From the NCBI GenBank assembly GCA_013399695.1, contig VXAU01004727.1:124001-188000 (forward strand): a stretch of DNA of 64,000 nt. The letters run 5' to 3'. The notes beneath the pieces were generated by a model. That model was not told where the DNA came from, ran no database searches, and saw only the letters and a program-made list of their open reading frames with translations. Shown piece after piece: positions 12,346 through 24,990 of the stretch (positions are counted from its first letter, which is position 1; the number at the start of each line of letters is the position of its first letter). This DNA is from Formicarius rufipectus. Its lineage: Eukaryota; Chordata; Aves; Passeriformes; Formicariidae. The position numbers and the translations under genes were made by a program.

Positions 12346-15300
12346 TTGCATGTGTGTGTAAATAAATGCAAACCAAACAGACCTGCATTGGCAGGCATCA
12401 GATACTCAAACAGGAATTAGATGAGGGCTCTGGTAGTTTGGTGCCAGATACTGACACAGGTATTTTTTCACCAGTTGGCCTGAAGTCAAAAATTCACTGA
12501 ATGTGAATTATATTGGTTCTTAGGTCAATTTTTTTTGAGCTTTTACATTTAAATTCACTATGGTAATACTGCATTTCTTTATATTATTTTCTTCCTAAGG
12601 TATATTTTAAGACAGATTTTCTGATTACTCTGGTTGTTTGTGAGAAGAGAAAATCCAAGGGGCAAAAATTCTTAGAAAATGCTTGACTTTCAGTTTTTCA
12701 AGTACTTTAGTTCCTGCATTCCATGAGAACAGTGAAGGTCTTGCCACACTTATTCTGAAAACCATTTTATATTTTTGTGTAATACCTTCTTGGCTTCACT
12801 CAGGACTCCATGTTTATGGTAGTACAATATGCAGACTTTGGTGGGGTGAAAATACAAGATATCAGTTATTAGAAGTAGCCTTGACTTACTCCATTGTACA
12901 AACAGATGTTCTTACATTGTTTGCTATTGTTGCCCTGGAAATACCTCATTAGAACTAAGAAGTGTGTAAATATTCTAATAAATTAATTAGGAACTGTTTA
13001 ATGTAGAAACGAATAACTTACATAGCTCTTAGTTATTTTTGGGACACTCTCAAGGATAATTTTAAAAATACCAACACCCTTTCTAATTTGAAAAGCAGTA
13101 GTACTGGGATTTAAGCTGAAAGGGAGATTGATAATGTCATGAAAGAGCATTCTTCAAATAAATCATAAAAATATAATAAAATATTTTGAATTATAGATAG
13201 GGGAAAATGTGGTGATGTTATCAGTTCTATTCTCTAAGTGCTGGAAAGTAAAAGATGTTGCAACAACTGTGTCTTTCATGATTGTGGGGGTGTTTTTTGT
13301 ATTTAGATGATCCATTCCTACTGGAAAACTATTCTAATTAGTACTATAATTATAATCTGCCTTAATTATTGTTGACTTAATTTGTCCTTTTCCTTCTCTT
13401 TGTTTTCTGCACCCCCACCAATTAGCTATTGTTATCACTAGAGCATAGTTCCCTTAATTACTCAACCACAGCTCTGTCCTCACACACTTGCAGTGCGGAG
13501 AGGCAAAGAGCAAAGAGCAGAGTGCGAGTGCTCGGCTGCCTCAGCCTGAGAGGTGTAGCTGGGGACAGAGCTCTGTGGATCAGGAGGCTCTGACAACAGA
13601 GCACTGAGGAGTTAGGGAGGTGCTACAGGAACAAATAGAATATATCAAACTCCTACAGAGTCATCTCTCCCGACACATAACATTCATGTATTTCCACCTC
13701 AGTACACTGAGTTATATAATTGAACTTTTTCAACTGTATTTTCAACTTAGTGCAAAGAATACTCGACCACATCATTCATAAACCACATTGATTACTTTGC
13801 CTTTGGATCCAAGCTTAGCTCATCTGTGCTAGTGACACTGAAGTGAGAAGTTCTATTAAAATAAGACAGAAGGGGGACCAAAGAAGGCTGATGAAGAGTA
13901 GCACAACTCCTAAACAGGGGATCCACTACCAGCAGATTACTTCAGGTTTGCATAATTCCTTCTGTGCATAGGCTGCTTCAGTAATGTTCATGCATTGTTA
14001 CTAATAGGAGACGTCGATTCAAATGCTTGAAGGTTAAATGGTTCTTTCATGAACATCTGTTTAGTGAGAAGGAAGAAACTCCTAAGATAATTGTTGCTCT
14101 TTCTTCTTCCTTATTGCTGCTCTAGTTGTCTGATTTAATCTGACTTGACTGCTGTTATTCCTGTTATTACTGTAATTGCCATTAATCCTTTATTTCTTTT
14201 GCTTCTACCATAGTTTGCAACGTCTGCCATTGCCTCTATATAATTACATAATTTTGCCTTCATGTTGCTCTTAGAAAGTGTAACAAACAAAACCTGGGAG
14301 TGTTTGAACATCAAAAGATTCGCAATATGGAGAGCTGCTTTTCTGTCAGAAACTTACTTTTTACTGAATATACTATTGCCTCGTAGTTTAGGAAAGTGTC
14401 AGAAAAGAGAAATCTGAGTGCTCAGTTCAAGTCAAGGCTGACTGAGACCTTGTCCAAGCCTCCTCTTAGGTATTCTTCAATGTGTACAATACTGTGTGTG
14501 AAATCCTCAGAGATATGAAAAATGCTTTTATGGCAGTTGATATGGACATATGAGGGAGGGAAAGATTGAACCCAGACTCTGCTTTAATGAGCAGCATCAG
14601 GAAAAGAGAGTCCCTGACTCATCCAGTCATGTGTTCTGGTAGTGGTCTGCTCATAATTAGATTTCTAGAGCATATCAGCAACTTGTCCAGTCTGTGGCCC
14701 TTTCCCTTGCATGCACTAACATGTAGGATTTCATTTCCATGTGGGAAGGACAAGCCAGGTGGGGGGACTTGAACCCCTTTCCAGACTCGTGCCTAAAAGC
14801 ACCAGCCCTTCTGTGACTGCTTTAAACTCTGGCCTTGGCTCAGTGAAATCAGGGAGCACTTTCACATGAACACGTGATGTCTTTCAGTAAGAAAATTGTT
14901 CCTTGAGAAAAGACCACATAGGCCAGATTTGGTATCAGTTCTGGGAGCTGGACTAGTGCCAAATTCTGTTGAGATAATGAACAATTTTGCAGTGGAATAG
15001 CTTGCTTAAGCATTAACTGCAGATGAAAATACTGCATCTAAATGTCACATGGATGCTGTGTAGGTGTCTGCTTTCTGTTCTGAATTCTCTTTGGTGATTT
15101 GAGTTGGTCATCTTACAGGAGTGTTTTCTGTTAATGCTTCGGTGTGTGCATGAACAAATGTATTGGCAGAAGTTTACTTCCCTCTTTATATTATACATAA
15201 GATATTATTTATAAGCTGCACTTTAATGAGTGGGATGCAGACTACTGTTTCTGATAGAAAGATACACAATGCTATTGAGTTACATGGTTTTCAGGAGCTG

Positions 15301-15613
15301 TTTGGAGTGGCTCCTGAGTGCACAAAATAAGCACCTGAAACTACAGGACACTGAAAAAAATGGCCTTAATGTTGCAGATCCATCAGTTGCACTCATGCAA
15401 AATGGAGTGCTGTTTATCTGCAGATAGACCAGAGATGCTCTTACTGGGATAGTCACAGCAAAATAAATATATATAAAAACATTAAAAAGATTGTTTCTAA
15501 TTTGGATTTAGCACTCTTGATGAAGTGTCAGAGGTGATTCTCTTCATCCAGCTTCCTTTGTTGATGTGTGAGTAGTGGGTTATGATGCTGCTGCTTCCCT
15601 GCTCTCCTGTGTG
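12346..15613. other. Unique AT-rich non-coding DNA
   Basis: No gene recognised. The block around 13300-13480 is rich in AATTA and TTAATTA core motifs (homeodomain-like), and a GC-richer patch follows at 13490-13620. Frames are short. A T-loop-like GGGGTTCAAGTCCCC on the minus strand near 14764-14778 was examined as a tRNA and rejected. Confidence 0.5.
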
Positions 15614-15657
15614 CTTTCTTTAGCAGAACAAATTCCTTTCTTTAGCAGAACAAATTC
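15614..15657 (+). repeat. Perfect 22-bp tandem duplication
   Basis: The 22-base unit beginning CTTTCTTTAGCAGAAC and ending AAATTC occurs twice, head to tail, at 15614-15635 and 15636-15657, with no mismatch. It probably arose by recent replication slippage. The flanks are unique sequence. Confidence 0.9.
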
Positions 15658-17360
15658 AATAGATGTGCTCTTTATAAAAAGTGCCTCAAAATCAATGATT
15701 TTCGATTCGTGGGTGGTTCAATCCCCATCAGTCTGTCTTCCAGATGGCTAATTTTTTTAAACAAATATCTATCACTCTAAACTATAAAAGGGATACAGTG
15801 AGGGTTGTTTGATAGCATGGTGTTATCATGTCAAAACACAAGGAAATTGTCAGGAATGTAGCATATGTAATTACAGTTTTGATATTAATGAAGAATTTAT
15901 GGTATGTGGGCCTTTTGCACGCAAGCCTATAATAACGATAGATATCAACAGAAGGGTGGTACAGCTGAACCTGTTCAGAAACATGAAGAGCGTGAATGTC
16001 TTTTTAATTCTTGGGGAGTTTTTTAATGGATTTTAACATCTACTTGGAGGCTGCATGGGGCCAAAATTCCTTGGATAAATGAGTTGTCACGGTGCTATAT
16101 GCATTTTAAAATAATTCAGTGAAGCATGTTTGTTACTCTCTAGGACTGCATGTCACCAAGTATGTTGAAACATTAAATTCCTAATAAAATGAAAATGTAT
16201 CACAGCTGTGTGAGGCAACAGAGATAGGTTTAAAGTCCCTGGGCCTTGGATGAGCAGCAGGATGTCCTTGGAGGACTGTGCAGTCCCTGTGTGAGGTGGG
16301 CTGGGCAGGGGGGGCCGGTGCCCCCAGCACAGCAGGGCAGCCTGTCCCCTCACTCAGCTCAGCCACCCAGAGTGCTCCGAGGAAGCCAAAGCACTGCTCG
16401 GCTCTGCTCGGGTGTTTAGGCAGTGAAGGCAGTGCCTGAATCCACTACTGTCCCCTCTCTCCTCCCAAGGGAAGATGTGAAGCTCTGCCAAGGCAATCCT
16501 GGCAATGTTTCCCCCTTTTGTGCCCAACACACAGATCGAGTCACAACCAGATCTTTAATGACCATTATGAAATTAAATATGATGTCCAAATTAGTCCCTG
16601 AAAGCCTACTCCTTCCAGTGTATGCTGAATGATTCATTATTTCTATTTTCTTCACCCTTTTTTTTTTGTTTCTTTTTGCTTTTATGTACCCAAGAGTGCA
16701 GATTTCTCAGCATTTAGAAGTGACTGATGTTGATGAAGGGAAACAAACAAAAAGCCTTGACTAAGTAGAACATTAGCATGTATTACTAACCTGACTAGAC
16801 TGACTGAGAGGAAGTAAAACATTCCTGGCAACTACATGTGCAATTTTGGTTGGTTTTTTTCTTAGTCAATAAGAAGCAACCCACACACACCTTAATCTTA
16901 GCTACATCATGAAAAAAACAGATACCAAGTCCAGAGTAGGAACCAGAGTGCAGAGAGGGAAGAAAAACAGAGCTTTGATTACTGAGGCTTGTTGAGTGGA
17001 AACACCTCTTTGCAGCAGTGTTCTGTTAGTAGCTGAAGCCAACAGTGTTTGCATACCCATCAGCAATCTTGATGCTGTTTAGTTTCTCCTTTGAGAGGGT
17101 AGTTTGATTCATCATTTAAAGGAAAAAATTACAGTTCAGATAAGGATCATGATTTCACTTGCAATCTTTTATCATAATGTGTCTGTGAAATTGTTTAAAT
17201 CTTTCATCTAAGAAAAGATATGGTTTCTTTTGTAGAGAGACTGTCCTTTTTCTGTTCTTTAAAGGATGGCTTACATCCTGCTTAGGGAGCTTGAATGTAT
17301 GAAGACTGTAGAATAAATGCAGGAGTTGGATGGCTGGGATTTCTGCTTTTCATTGAACAT
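15658..17360. other. Unique non-coding DNA
   Basis: No gene recognised. An inverted repeat AAAATCA-A-TGATTTT lies at 15688-15702, and a GC-richer patch at about 16230-16420. Open frames are at most about 80 codons and have no domain. Confidence 0.5.
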
Positions 17361-17460
17361 TCATGGAATTATTGAAGTTGGAAAAGGCCCTTAACATCGC
17401 TGAGTACACCCAGTTTACCATTTGGATGTTAGCACAAAGGGTTTTCCCTCCCTGGCGCCC
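17361..17460 (-). mobile_element. Short CR1 LINE 3' tail
   Basis: TCATGGAATTATTGAAGTTG followed by GAAAAGGCCC matches the CR1 3'-end phrase (complement of the octamer, then AAGGTTGGAAAAGACC-like sequence). The match is good to about 17420 and weak beyond, so the right end is uncertain. The element's sense is on the minus strand; only the last 60-100 bp survive. Confidence 0.7.
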
Positions 17461-20400
17461 TGTCTGCCTCGCATTAGGCAGGATGTAACTACCATCCCTC
17501 AAGTTACACTCCTGCTGGAGCAGTCCCGAGACCCCAGTCTCAGAGGAAATGCAGAAACACCCTGGGAAGATGGAAATTTCTCTTTGCTCCGAACTGTCAA
17601 CGGGCGGTGGAATATTCAGCCAAAGTGTTTTGGAAACTTAATGGGGCCATGTTATTGCTCCTCTGTTGCTCACCATTTTGACAAATAAGTGAAAGAGCTT
17701 TAACCTCCATTTGGAAGGTGTAGTAAGAATCTAATTATTAAATCAATTACATCTGCATATAAATCAGATTAGCAGCACCTTGAGCAATCCTGTGATTCTC
17801 ACGATGAACACAAACTAATTGAAAGCATTAGAGGCACTGTCCATACCTGCACTGACATCTCCCAGAGCCATGAATCTTGGAGACTTCACTGACAGCAGCT
17901 ATTGCTCTTTGGGCAGAGGAGAAGTCTGGAACACACGGGTGGTCTGTTTGTCATTTCAGTGTGATCAGATTCTTACATTTGTTACACCTGTGCATTTGTT
18001 TCTTCTGTTTCACCACTTTGTGTTTGAAATGGAATGCCTTCACCTTGAATAATTGCTTCTTCAGCCTTGAGGCTTTTGTTGTCCCAAACATGGGTATTTG
18101 TTTGAGTGGGAACTGGTGGTGGGTTTATTTTGTCCCCCTCTTTCAGTGTTACAGATGTCACAGGTGGCTCACCTTTTGGTGGTGAAATATGTGCATAGAG
18201 AAGGTTTCAGAAGCAAACAAGGGGGTTGCTTGAGGTTAATGTCATCTTTATTCAATATACCTTTCAGCTAAGCTGAAGGGAGGGTGAAAGATGGGAGAAG
18301 GATTTGGCTGTCTTCAAGCAGTTAAATAGAAAAACTTTCTCCTTAATTCTCATCTGCATGTTACAATTTGCATTTAATATTTTTGAGTGTAAAAGCATAT
18401 TTAGGGAAATGGGTTAATTAGGTCTCTGTAAACAGCCATGTGTTGCCATTTTTATTAAATTTAGAGGGTGATTAGACTGAAAAAAAATTACTTGCAAGAA
18501 AAAAGACAAATGCCACATATAAAGTTTATTCATTTTTTTCTTTTAGAGTCTCTTCAATTGCAGTTGTTCCTAAATTAGGTTTTAAAAATAAATGAGAAAT
18601 TGCCCACAAGGTAATCCAGTATTTCCAGGTAATCCAGGTGATTAATACCTCTAAATACCCTTCTGGAGCCATGTTTTGTTCTCCTTACTTATAATAAATA
18701 GTAAGTGCAAATAGTTTTGGCAGCAATACTCCAGGACTATTGTGAGCAGTGCTGGTCATTTCTTTAAGTGCTAGAATTTAGCATGCAGCAAATTTACTGT
18801 TTTCTTAGAAGTTCATTATTATTTCAAAATCCAGGTGCAAATGTATGACTACTCAATAAATCAATAGAAGATATTAAAGTGCCTCATTTGCATTGTCATT
18901 CCTTATTTTATGTGATACCCCTTTTGAGTGATCACATGAAAAAGTTTAACTTACAAGATAGTCTCAATGTGATATATCAAAATGTTTTCTATTATAACAG
19001 AAATGTAAAGGGGTTGCTAAAAAGGAAAAAAAAATCACTTTTACCATTTTTTGACTGGGAAGAAAGAAAGGAAATAATTTCAGGCAGGGGTTCTGATTTT
19101 TAGGGTACCAATTTACAGTGTGCTTTTGAGTCAAGCATAAGTTAGAAAAATGAGTGAATAACACAGCACACTAAAGAAACCCCAAGATTCTTCCTCTCTT
19201 CCTCATGGTCTACAGTCTTGTATGTGACAGTTTGATGCCATCTGTATGGTACCGTTCTGTAGGTGACTGTAAAAGCTGTTAATTTCTTTGTTGTGTTTTG
19301 TCCCTTAATTGACAGGAGGACTTTAGAAACATAGGAGATAGCACTTTCTGATTGGTTCCAGTTGTTATTCTTGAAGTATGAATGTGGCAGAACAGGTGCC
19401 TTAGACTGCAGAAGCTTGGGGAGGAATAACATGTATCAGTGTTCAGCCTGTGAGCTCAACCTCCAGGAGATGTGTAATGGGAATTCCAGGTAATTAAAGG
19501 GGAGTTCATACATTGCTTCGCCTTAACATTCCAGAGCTTAGGAAATGACTTTGTAGGTGCGGTGGGCACTGAATGTTGCTTTTTCCATCACTGGAAGGTA
19601 TTTTTTGTAGTTAAAATCCTGCACACATCTATTCATCTTGTGAGTATCTACAGGATTATGATGGTTCGAGGCTTACCCTTCTACACGTTGTTCTTGGAAT
19701 GATTTCAGAAATAAAGACTACAAAGCTGGTGTAGCTGTACATCAGCTTGGCTGAATGAGGGCCCTAACATGAGTTTGAGCAAATGGATCGCTGATGGGAT
19801 TCTTAGGTCAGGCTCTGGCTTAGCCCAAGGCTGTAAGATCTGGGGACCCTTGTGTGCTGTGGCCATGGGCAGAGCTTAACTGTCCCCTGCCTCAGCAAGA
19901 GGAACAGGGGAAACTGCCTGGAGGAGGCAAGTGCTGCACTCTGACCAAACCAGTGAGACTTCAAAGGACCAGAACACACATCTTACCCCAAAAATGTCCA
20001 TTTGCCTATGCTGTCTCTGTAAGTTTGCTGTGGGGTGTTCCGTGATCAGCCAGGACCAGTGCAGTTTTGGAGCACAGAGAAGACCAAAAAGCACTTGACT
20101 TTCTGATTGCCCATGTATTTGGTCCACACGGATGCCCTCAAGGCTCAATTGCCACAGTGAAGGTAGTTCTTCAGTGACCTTGTAGTTCTACAGCTTAAGT
20201 GTGATGGTGCACCTCAGTTGTCCTGAATTATTTATGTTCTTGAGATTGGGAGAGTATTTCTTTTGGCCTAGCACAATGATTTTCTCAGGGATAAAGCAAT
20301 TCTGGAAAGCTTACCTTCCCATCTCTCTGTCTCACTTTTCATCAGCTTTTGAGAGACAGGCACAAGCCTGTAGCTGCCCATGCTGGCTTTCTCGTTTACC

Positions 20401-21143
20401 ATTGTCGTGCATTCACGCACGTGGTCCTGAGCAGTTCAATACTATGCATAATATTGAATAAGCATTTTTCTATCATCAAGTATCCTTGATAATTAACCAT
20501 TCAGATCTACCCATCTGGTACATTGAGACATTCAGATGGGTTAGGGGGATTTCAGTAAGAGAAAAATGCCAAAACCGATAGCAAATTTAGTTCCTGCAAA
20601 TGGATAGAATTCAGAGATGCTTTGAAGTGTTATAATTATAGGAAGTGATTCTTTAATCTGTATATGAATGAAGGAATTTCACAAATTAGAACCTTTCACA
20701 AAATGTTTAATGCTCTGTGGGAAGGAAACTGTATTGCAAACAAAAGTATTCCAAATGCATTGCAAGATTTCTGGCTTAGACGTAGAACCTGAAAATCTAG
20801 CAATGTTCACTTCTTGTTCTTCCCTTCCTAAAGCCGAGGGCTTGCAATTTCTCTTAGAACAGGTGCACTGGAGTTCATATTGAAATGGCAGCTTTAAGTT
20901 TTCTTTTAGTTTTCCTATTCTTTCAATATTTAAATTAGATGCTATATAAATAATACATTTTCTCAGTTTTAATCATAATCCTGTGCTGTCACCATTAGTC
21001 TGGAAGCTCTAACCCCCAAAGGGGAAGATGGGCTTGGACTACCAGTACAGCTTGTTTTCACTGAGTTGCAGCAGTTAATCCAGTTTAGAGTGTACATTGT
21101 CACTACTACACATGTTTTAATTAGCATACAATAATTTATTTGT
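17461..21143. other. Unique non-coding DNA
   Basis: No gene recognised. 17690-17830 is AT-rich and dense in TAATTA- and AATTGA-type motifs. ATTTGCAT octamers lie at 18366-18373 and 18886-18893. A GC-richer patch at 19850-19960 carries shadow frames only. No transposon is evident. Confidence 0.45.
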
Positions 21144-21205
21144 AAGGGATGTCAGGAGGCCATCTAGTCCAGTCCACAATGAGGATTTAATTGGTCTTCA
21201 TTATT
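21144..21205 (-). mobile_element. Possible CR1 LINE 3' tail fragment
   Basis: AGGGATGTCAGGAGGCCATC followed by TAGTCCAGTCCAC resembles the CR1 phrase GGAGGTCATCTAGTCCAACCC found some 20-30 bases inside the 3' end. The terminal octamers are missing. The right end is uncertain because the GC-richer sequence to 21390 does not clearly match CR1. Called on one short but specific phrase. Confidence 0.4.
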
Positions 21206-24018
21206 GGAGAAGATGGGCTGCTGGATGATATGCCTGATGACATAGCTGGGCTCTGCCACTGTTGCCTGGGGCCCCACGGGCAGTGCAGCAAGAGCAGTCC
21301 TGGATTTGCTGCTGCTGAAACTCTTCACTGATCCCTTCTGAGCCTCATGCCCACAGTGATGGTGACACGTTACAGGTCTTTGCATTTTCCTGGGGCAGAA
21401 ATGACACCTCGGACTGGATTTGGTAAATAAGAGCTATGCAGGACTCCAGCACGGGGAGGGGGGAGTGTTTGTGAGCATGAAAAGGGACGAGGGTTTAGGT
21501 AATTGTACCCTGAGGACAAGGCTAAAGATAGTGGGTTGCATTTGCTACAGTTTGAAATATCCATAACAAGCACAGGCAGAATAGAGATTTTGATCACTTT
21601 TTATTTTGGTGCTGAAGGATTCAAGTAGATAGTAAGTAAACGTTCTGTTCCTGATGCTGTAGGGTGGCGCGTGTGCCTGTCAACACAACTTGCAATCCTA
21701 AGTGAAAAAAATCTCTATTTTTTTTATTGATAATCAACACAATATTTTTCTATCTTCTTTTGGTTTATTGTGTTTTCAAGAGTAATGAATGAATGAGCTT
21801 TGGGGAATCGTTTGGCTTATTGGCGAACGATGCAGGAAATGAAAAATCTCTATCCAACTCACATGGCAAATGCACTCGGGTCAAACAAATCTCAGCTGTG
21901 CTCAGCTCTTTGCTTTGTTCCACTTTACAGAGATGAGCACAAAACATGTAACCCGGACATCACCAGCAAATGTTGCAAAGCCTAAAGCTTTCCAAGTGGT
22001 GATTCACAAACTTCGTATTATCCTTATCTCTCTTCACTTTGCAAAAAATGACTCCATCTTCCATTGTAAGGATAAATCATGTAAGAAACCCACTGGGACC
22101 TTATGAAAATTGATTAGTATCTAAGTCTATGTATTTGCTTCCTCTGCTATAAGTGTAATGTCAAATCCAAATTATGAATGATTAACACACACATGTATTT
22201 AGCTATTCTGATCTAGCCAAAGGCTGAATTCCAGCTTTGGTTGCTTAATACCAATGATTTTCATTTTAAGTTTTGTACTAGATTGAATTTTTTCATTTTC
22301 TTTCCTTTCAAAAGTTAAAAGCTATGAGTGAGTTCCTGAAATGTTTATGAAATGAAACAATAGATGAGAAATGATCAATACAAAATTAAGTGAAATCTTT
22401 GAGTTTGTACTCAGCTCAAGCTTTGCTTCAAGATCCTGGATTTTTAGGGAAAACTGAAGAGGTAGCATGCTGACACAGTTCAAAAATTAACATAAAGATG
22501 CCAAGCATATTCTGAAACTAAGATAGGTGTTACTTTTGTCAACCTGGTTAATAATTAGCATATATCTGTATGAATGAAGCTCAGCACTTCCTGTGACAGA
22601 TGTAACTGTCTGAAGAAGGTGGCTAGCACAGACTGACTTTCTTCATTTGTCTGTCTTACGTTCAATTTAATGAGTACAATATCCCTGTGAATTTACAATT
22701 TTGCATCAAATTAGACATGATTGCACTTCTAACTAATTGCCTGATGGATAACTGTCAAATGATTTAGTTATGGATTGCTGCCCCAGAGCAAATACACACT
22801 GGAAACTATTAATTTCAGACTGATAGATTACTGTGTATCTCCTGTATGACTGTGGCAACTTTAAAACTTCTTGATTTCCTGAATTGCATTATCATTTTAT
22901 TGCATATTACAATTCCAAACAATAGACAAGAAAAGTACTTAGTCAAACTAAAATGGCATTAGAAAATGCTCTTTTGATTTAATTCTACGTTGCTCAGGCA
23001 ATAGAATACAAATGCAGGGGAGGTAAAATGGACTGAATTTCATTCTGTGCATACAGTAGACAAGTGTAGTTAATCATATGAAACTTCGCCAGTTGTAGTC
23101 AATAGGATGGATTAACATGGATTAACATTTGTACACTCATTATTTTGTCAGGACAGCTCGACTTAGATCACAAGTTTAATTTGTTATTCATACTCATTTT
23201 TAAAATATCCTTCAGTCTAAAACTCAGTACTGCTTTCACCATTTGCATCTCATCTGGCTGGTATTTATCTGTAAATAATTCAACCAGGCACATTCAACTT
23301 TAAGTGGCAGATCAATGTGTACTTCAGGTAGATGTCTGTGGTTTTCAGGCATATATAATGTAAACACTAAGTGTGTACATATACACATGAATTAATATCC
23401 TATACGGAAGCACGATGTATTTTAAAGAACAAAGGCTAAAACCGAGTAGAATATCTTAGAACTAGAAATTTTTATATACAGGCATGACATAAATTTTACT
23501 TCTCAGAACATTTCTTTCCAATACACTGATAAAAGAGCATTTTGGTCTTAGGAACAGCATCTCCTTCTCATGTTGTATTTTATTCTGTGTCAGACTGAAT
23601 TTCTCAGCTTAACTTTGGGAGCCAAAAGTCCAAGATTCTTTTCTGGGACTGTTTCAACTTCAGATCATTTAAAGTTTCATAAAATATTTGTTGAAATAAC
23701 TTGTGATTTAAAAGAACTTAATTTCCAGATTGAAAGGTGAAGTTTTTGAAAGTACAACTTCCTTCTCTCCCCACCACCTCACTGTCACCTCAGACTGATA
23801 AATAAGCAGGAGCTGGAGAAAAGTGGAAAGGTCATTTCTGTCCTGGCTAAAGCACACTGAAACGCTTTTACCTTGTCCTTGTGGTACTCCGTTAAAAATT
23901 ACCTTTGCATCCCACCTTGCAAGGCACAAGTAACTCCTGGGAGTTTTGCTAATAAATTCCTTGGGGTGAATTAAAGTAAATTGATAGTAGATGACTGGTA
24001 TTTACAGATGTATATGCA
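21206..24018. other. Unique AT-rich non-coding DNA
   Basis: No gene recognised. 22540-22930 is the most structured part and is listed separately. A perfect 10-bp direct duplication (ATGGATTAAC twice) sits at 23107-23126, and an octamer ATTTGCAT at 23241-23248. Confidence 0.45.
22540..22930. promoter_or_regulatory. Candidate conserved non-coding element
   Basis: This block is AT-rich but not low-complexity and is dense in core motifs of developmental factors: several TAATTA/ATTAGC/CTAATTG cores, and GACAG-ATGTAA-CTGTC at 22595-22610, an inverted pair of TGACAG-like (MEIS/TGIF-type) half sites. Such composition is typical of vertebrate enhancers in gene deserts. Conservation itself cannot be seen from one sequence, so this remains a motif-based guess. 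Confidence 0.25.
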
Positions 24019-24043
24019 CATATATATATATATAGAGAGAGAG
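24019..24043. repeat. (TA)n(GA)n microsatellite
   Basis: About eight TA units run directly into four to five GA units. It is probably length-polymorphic between individuals. Confidence 0.9.
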
Positions 24044-24464
24044 TTTATTTTAAAAGAATTTGGTTGCAAAGGAAAACAAGTATGTATATGTTTTGGTTGT
24101 TAGCTCTAGTAATATGGCAAGATAAAATCATAAAGATCTCAGCAAGGAAAGCCAATTCCTCTTGGTACTTGGCTCAACAGAGATTTATCATTGTGTTCAG
24201 CTGGGATCCAGAAAAAAATGGGATAAAATTCTTCCTCAATGTTGCTTAAAATGTCACTGTTATTCCCTGTATACTCCATTTAGTATTTGGGTTTTAGGAT
24301 TTTTAATTAACTGGCTTTCCCTATCCATTTAAATATATTGTGTACATTTTATAGATGTGAAATTAAAGATACAAATTAAAAAAAATAATTCATGTAATCA
24401 GTCTGATCTGAAAGGAAAGTGACCCTCTGGTGCTCTAAAATGTGACACCACTTAGCAGAGAGTC

Positions 24465-24492
24465 TATATATATATATAAATTATATATATAA
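24465..24492. repeat. (TA)n microsatellite, interrupted
   Basis: Two TA runs are separated by an AAATT interruption. This is low-complexity DNA with no sign of a functional role. Confidence 0.9.
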
Positions 24493-24714
24493 CTACTTGG
24501 AAAGGCTTCATCATTTGTTTTGACTGGAGTCTCACTGCACAGAGCCACACTGTCTCCTGTGGCAGTTCTGCAGGGTGAAGGGAAGGCAAAATTGTTCCTC
24601 AGTGTCTCTGCACACTTTAATATATACATAGGCACTCGTAATCTGTACCCATAGGCTATGAAAAATTGTCTCATACGAAGACTGATGGTTGTTAATGAAA
24701 GGATAAAAAAAAAA

Positions 24715-24990
24715 AGCTGCATTTTAGGAGATTAAAATGCTGTTAATTTCTGTATGCATTTAAGATTAATAAACTGCTAATTAGGACATGCAAATGAGCA
24801 CTTTATGAATTCCATCACAAACATTCACAAGTACCTTAGACATAAATCACGTTCAGTTAATGTATTTTTGTTATGTAATTGGGGAACAGATTGATGAGCC
24901 AGTCCAATTAGGTCTAATTTACATGTGTATGGAATTTTGTAATATAGTATTATGAGCTTAATATGCAACTAAGAAGAAACTAATTATAGC
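24715..24990. promoter_or_regulatory. Candidate enhancer with homeodomain-plus-octamer composite
   Basis: The palindrome CTAATTAG (24777-24784) is followed three bases later by a perfect POU octamer ATGCAAAT (24788-24795). Around it are ATTAAA, TTAATTT, CAATTAGG and ACTAATTA cores spread over about 250 bp. Paired homeodomain and POU sites at this spacing occur in neural and embryonic vertebrate enhancers. What is seen is the motif cluster; enhancer function and conservation are inference. Confidence 0.3.

Noticed and set aside
14755..14830. Possible tRNA on the minus strand (T-loop-like GGGGTTCAAGTCCCC)
   Set aside because: The T-arm is convincing, and a four-pair GTGC...GCAC hairpin precedes it, but no matching acceptor stem or D-arm/A-box is found at the right distance.
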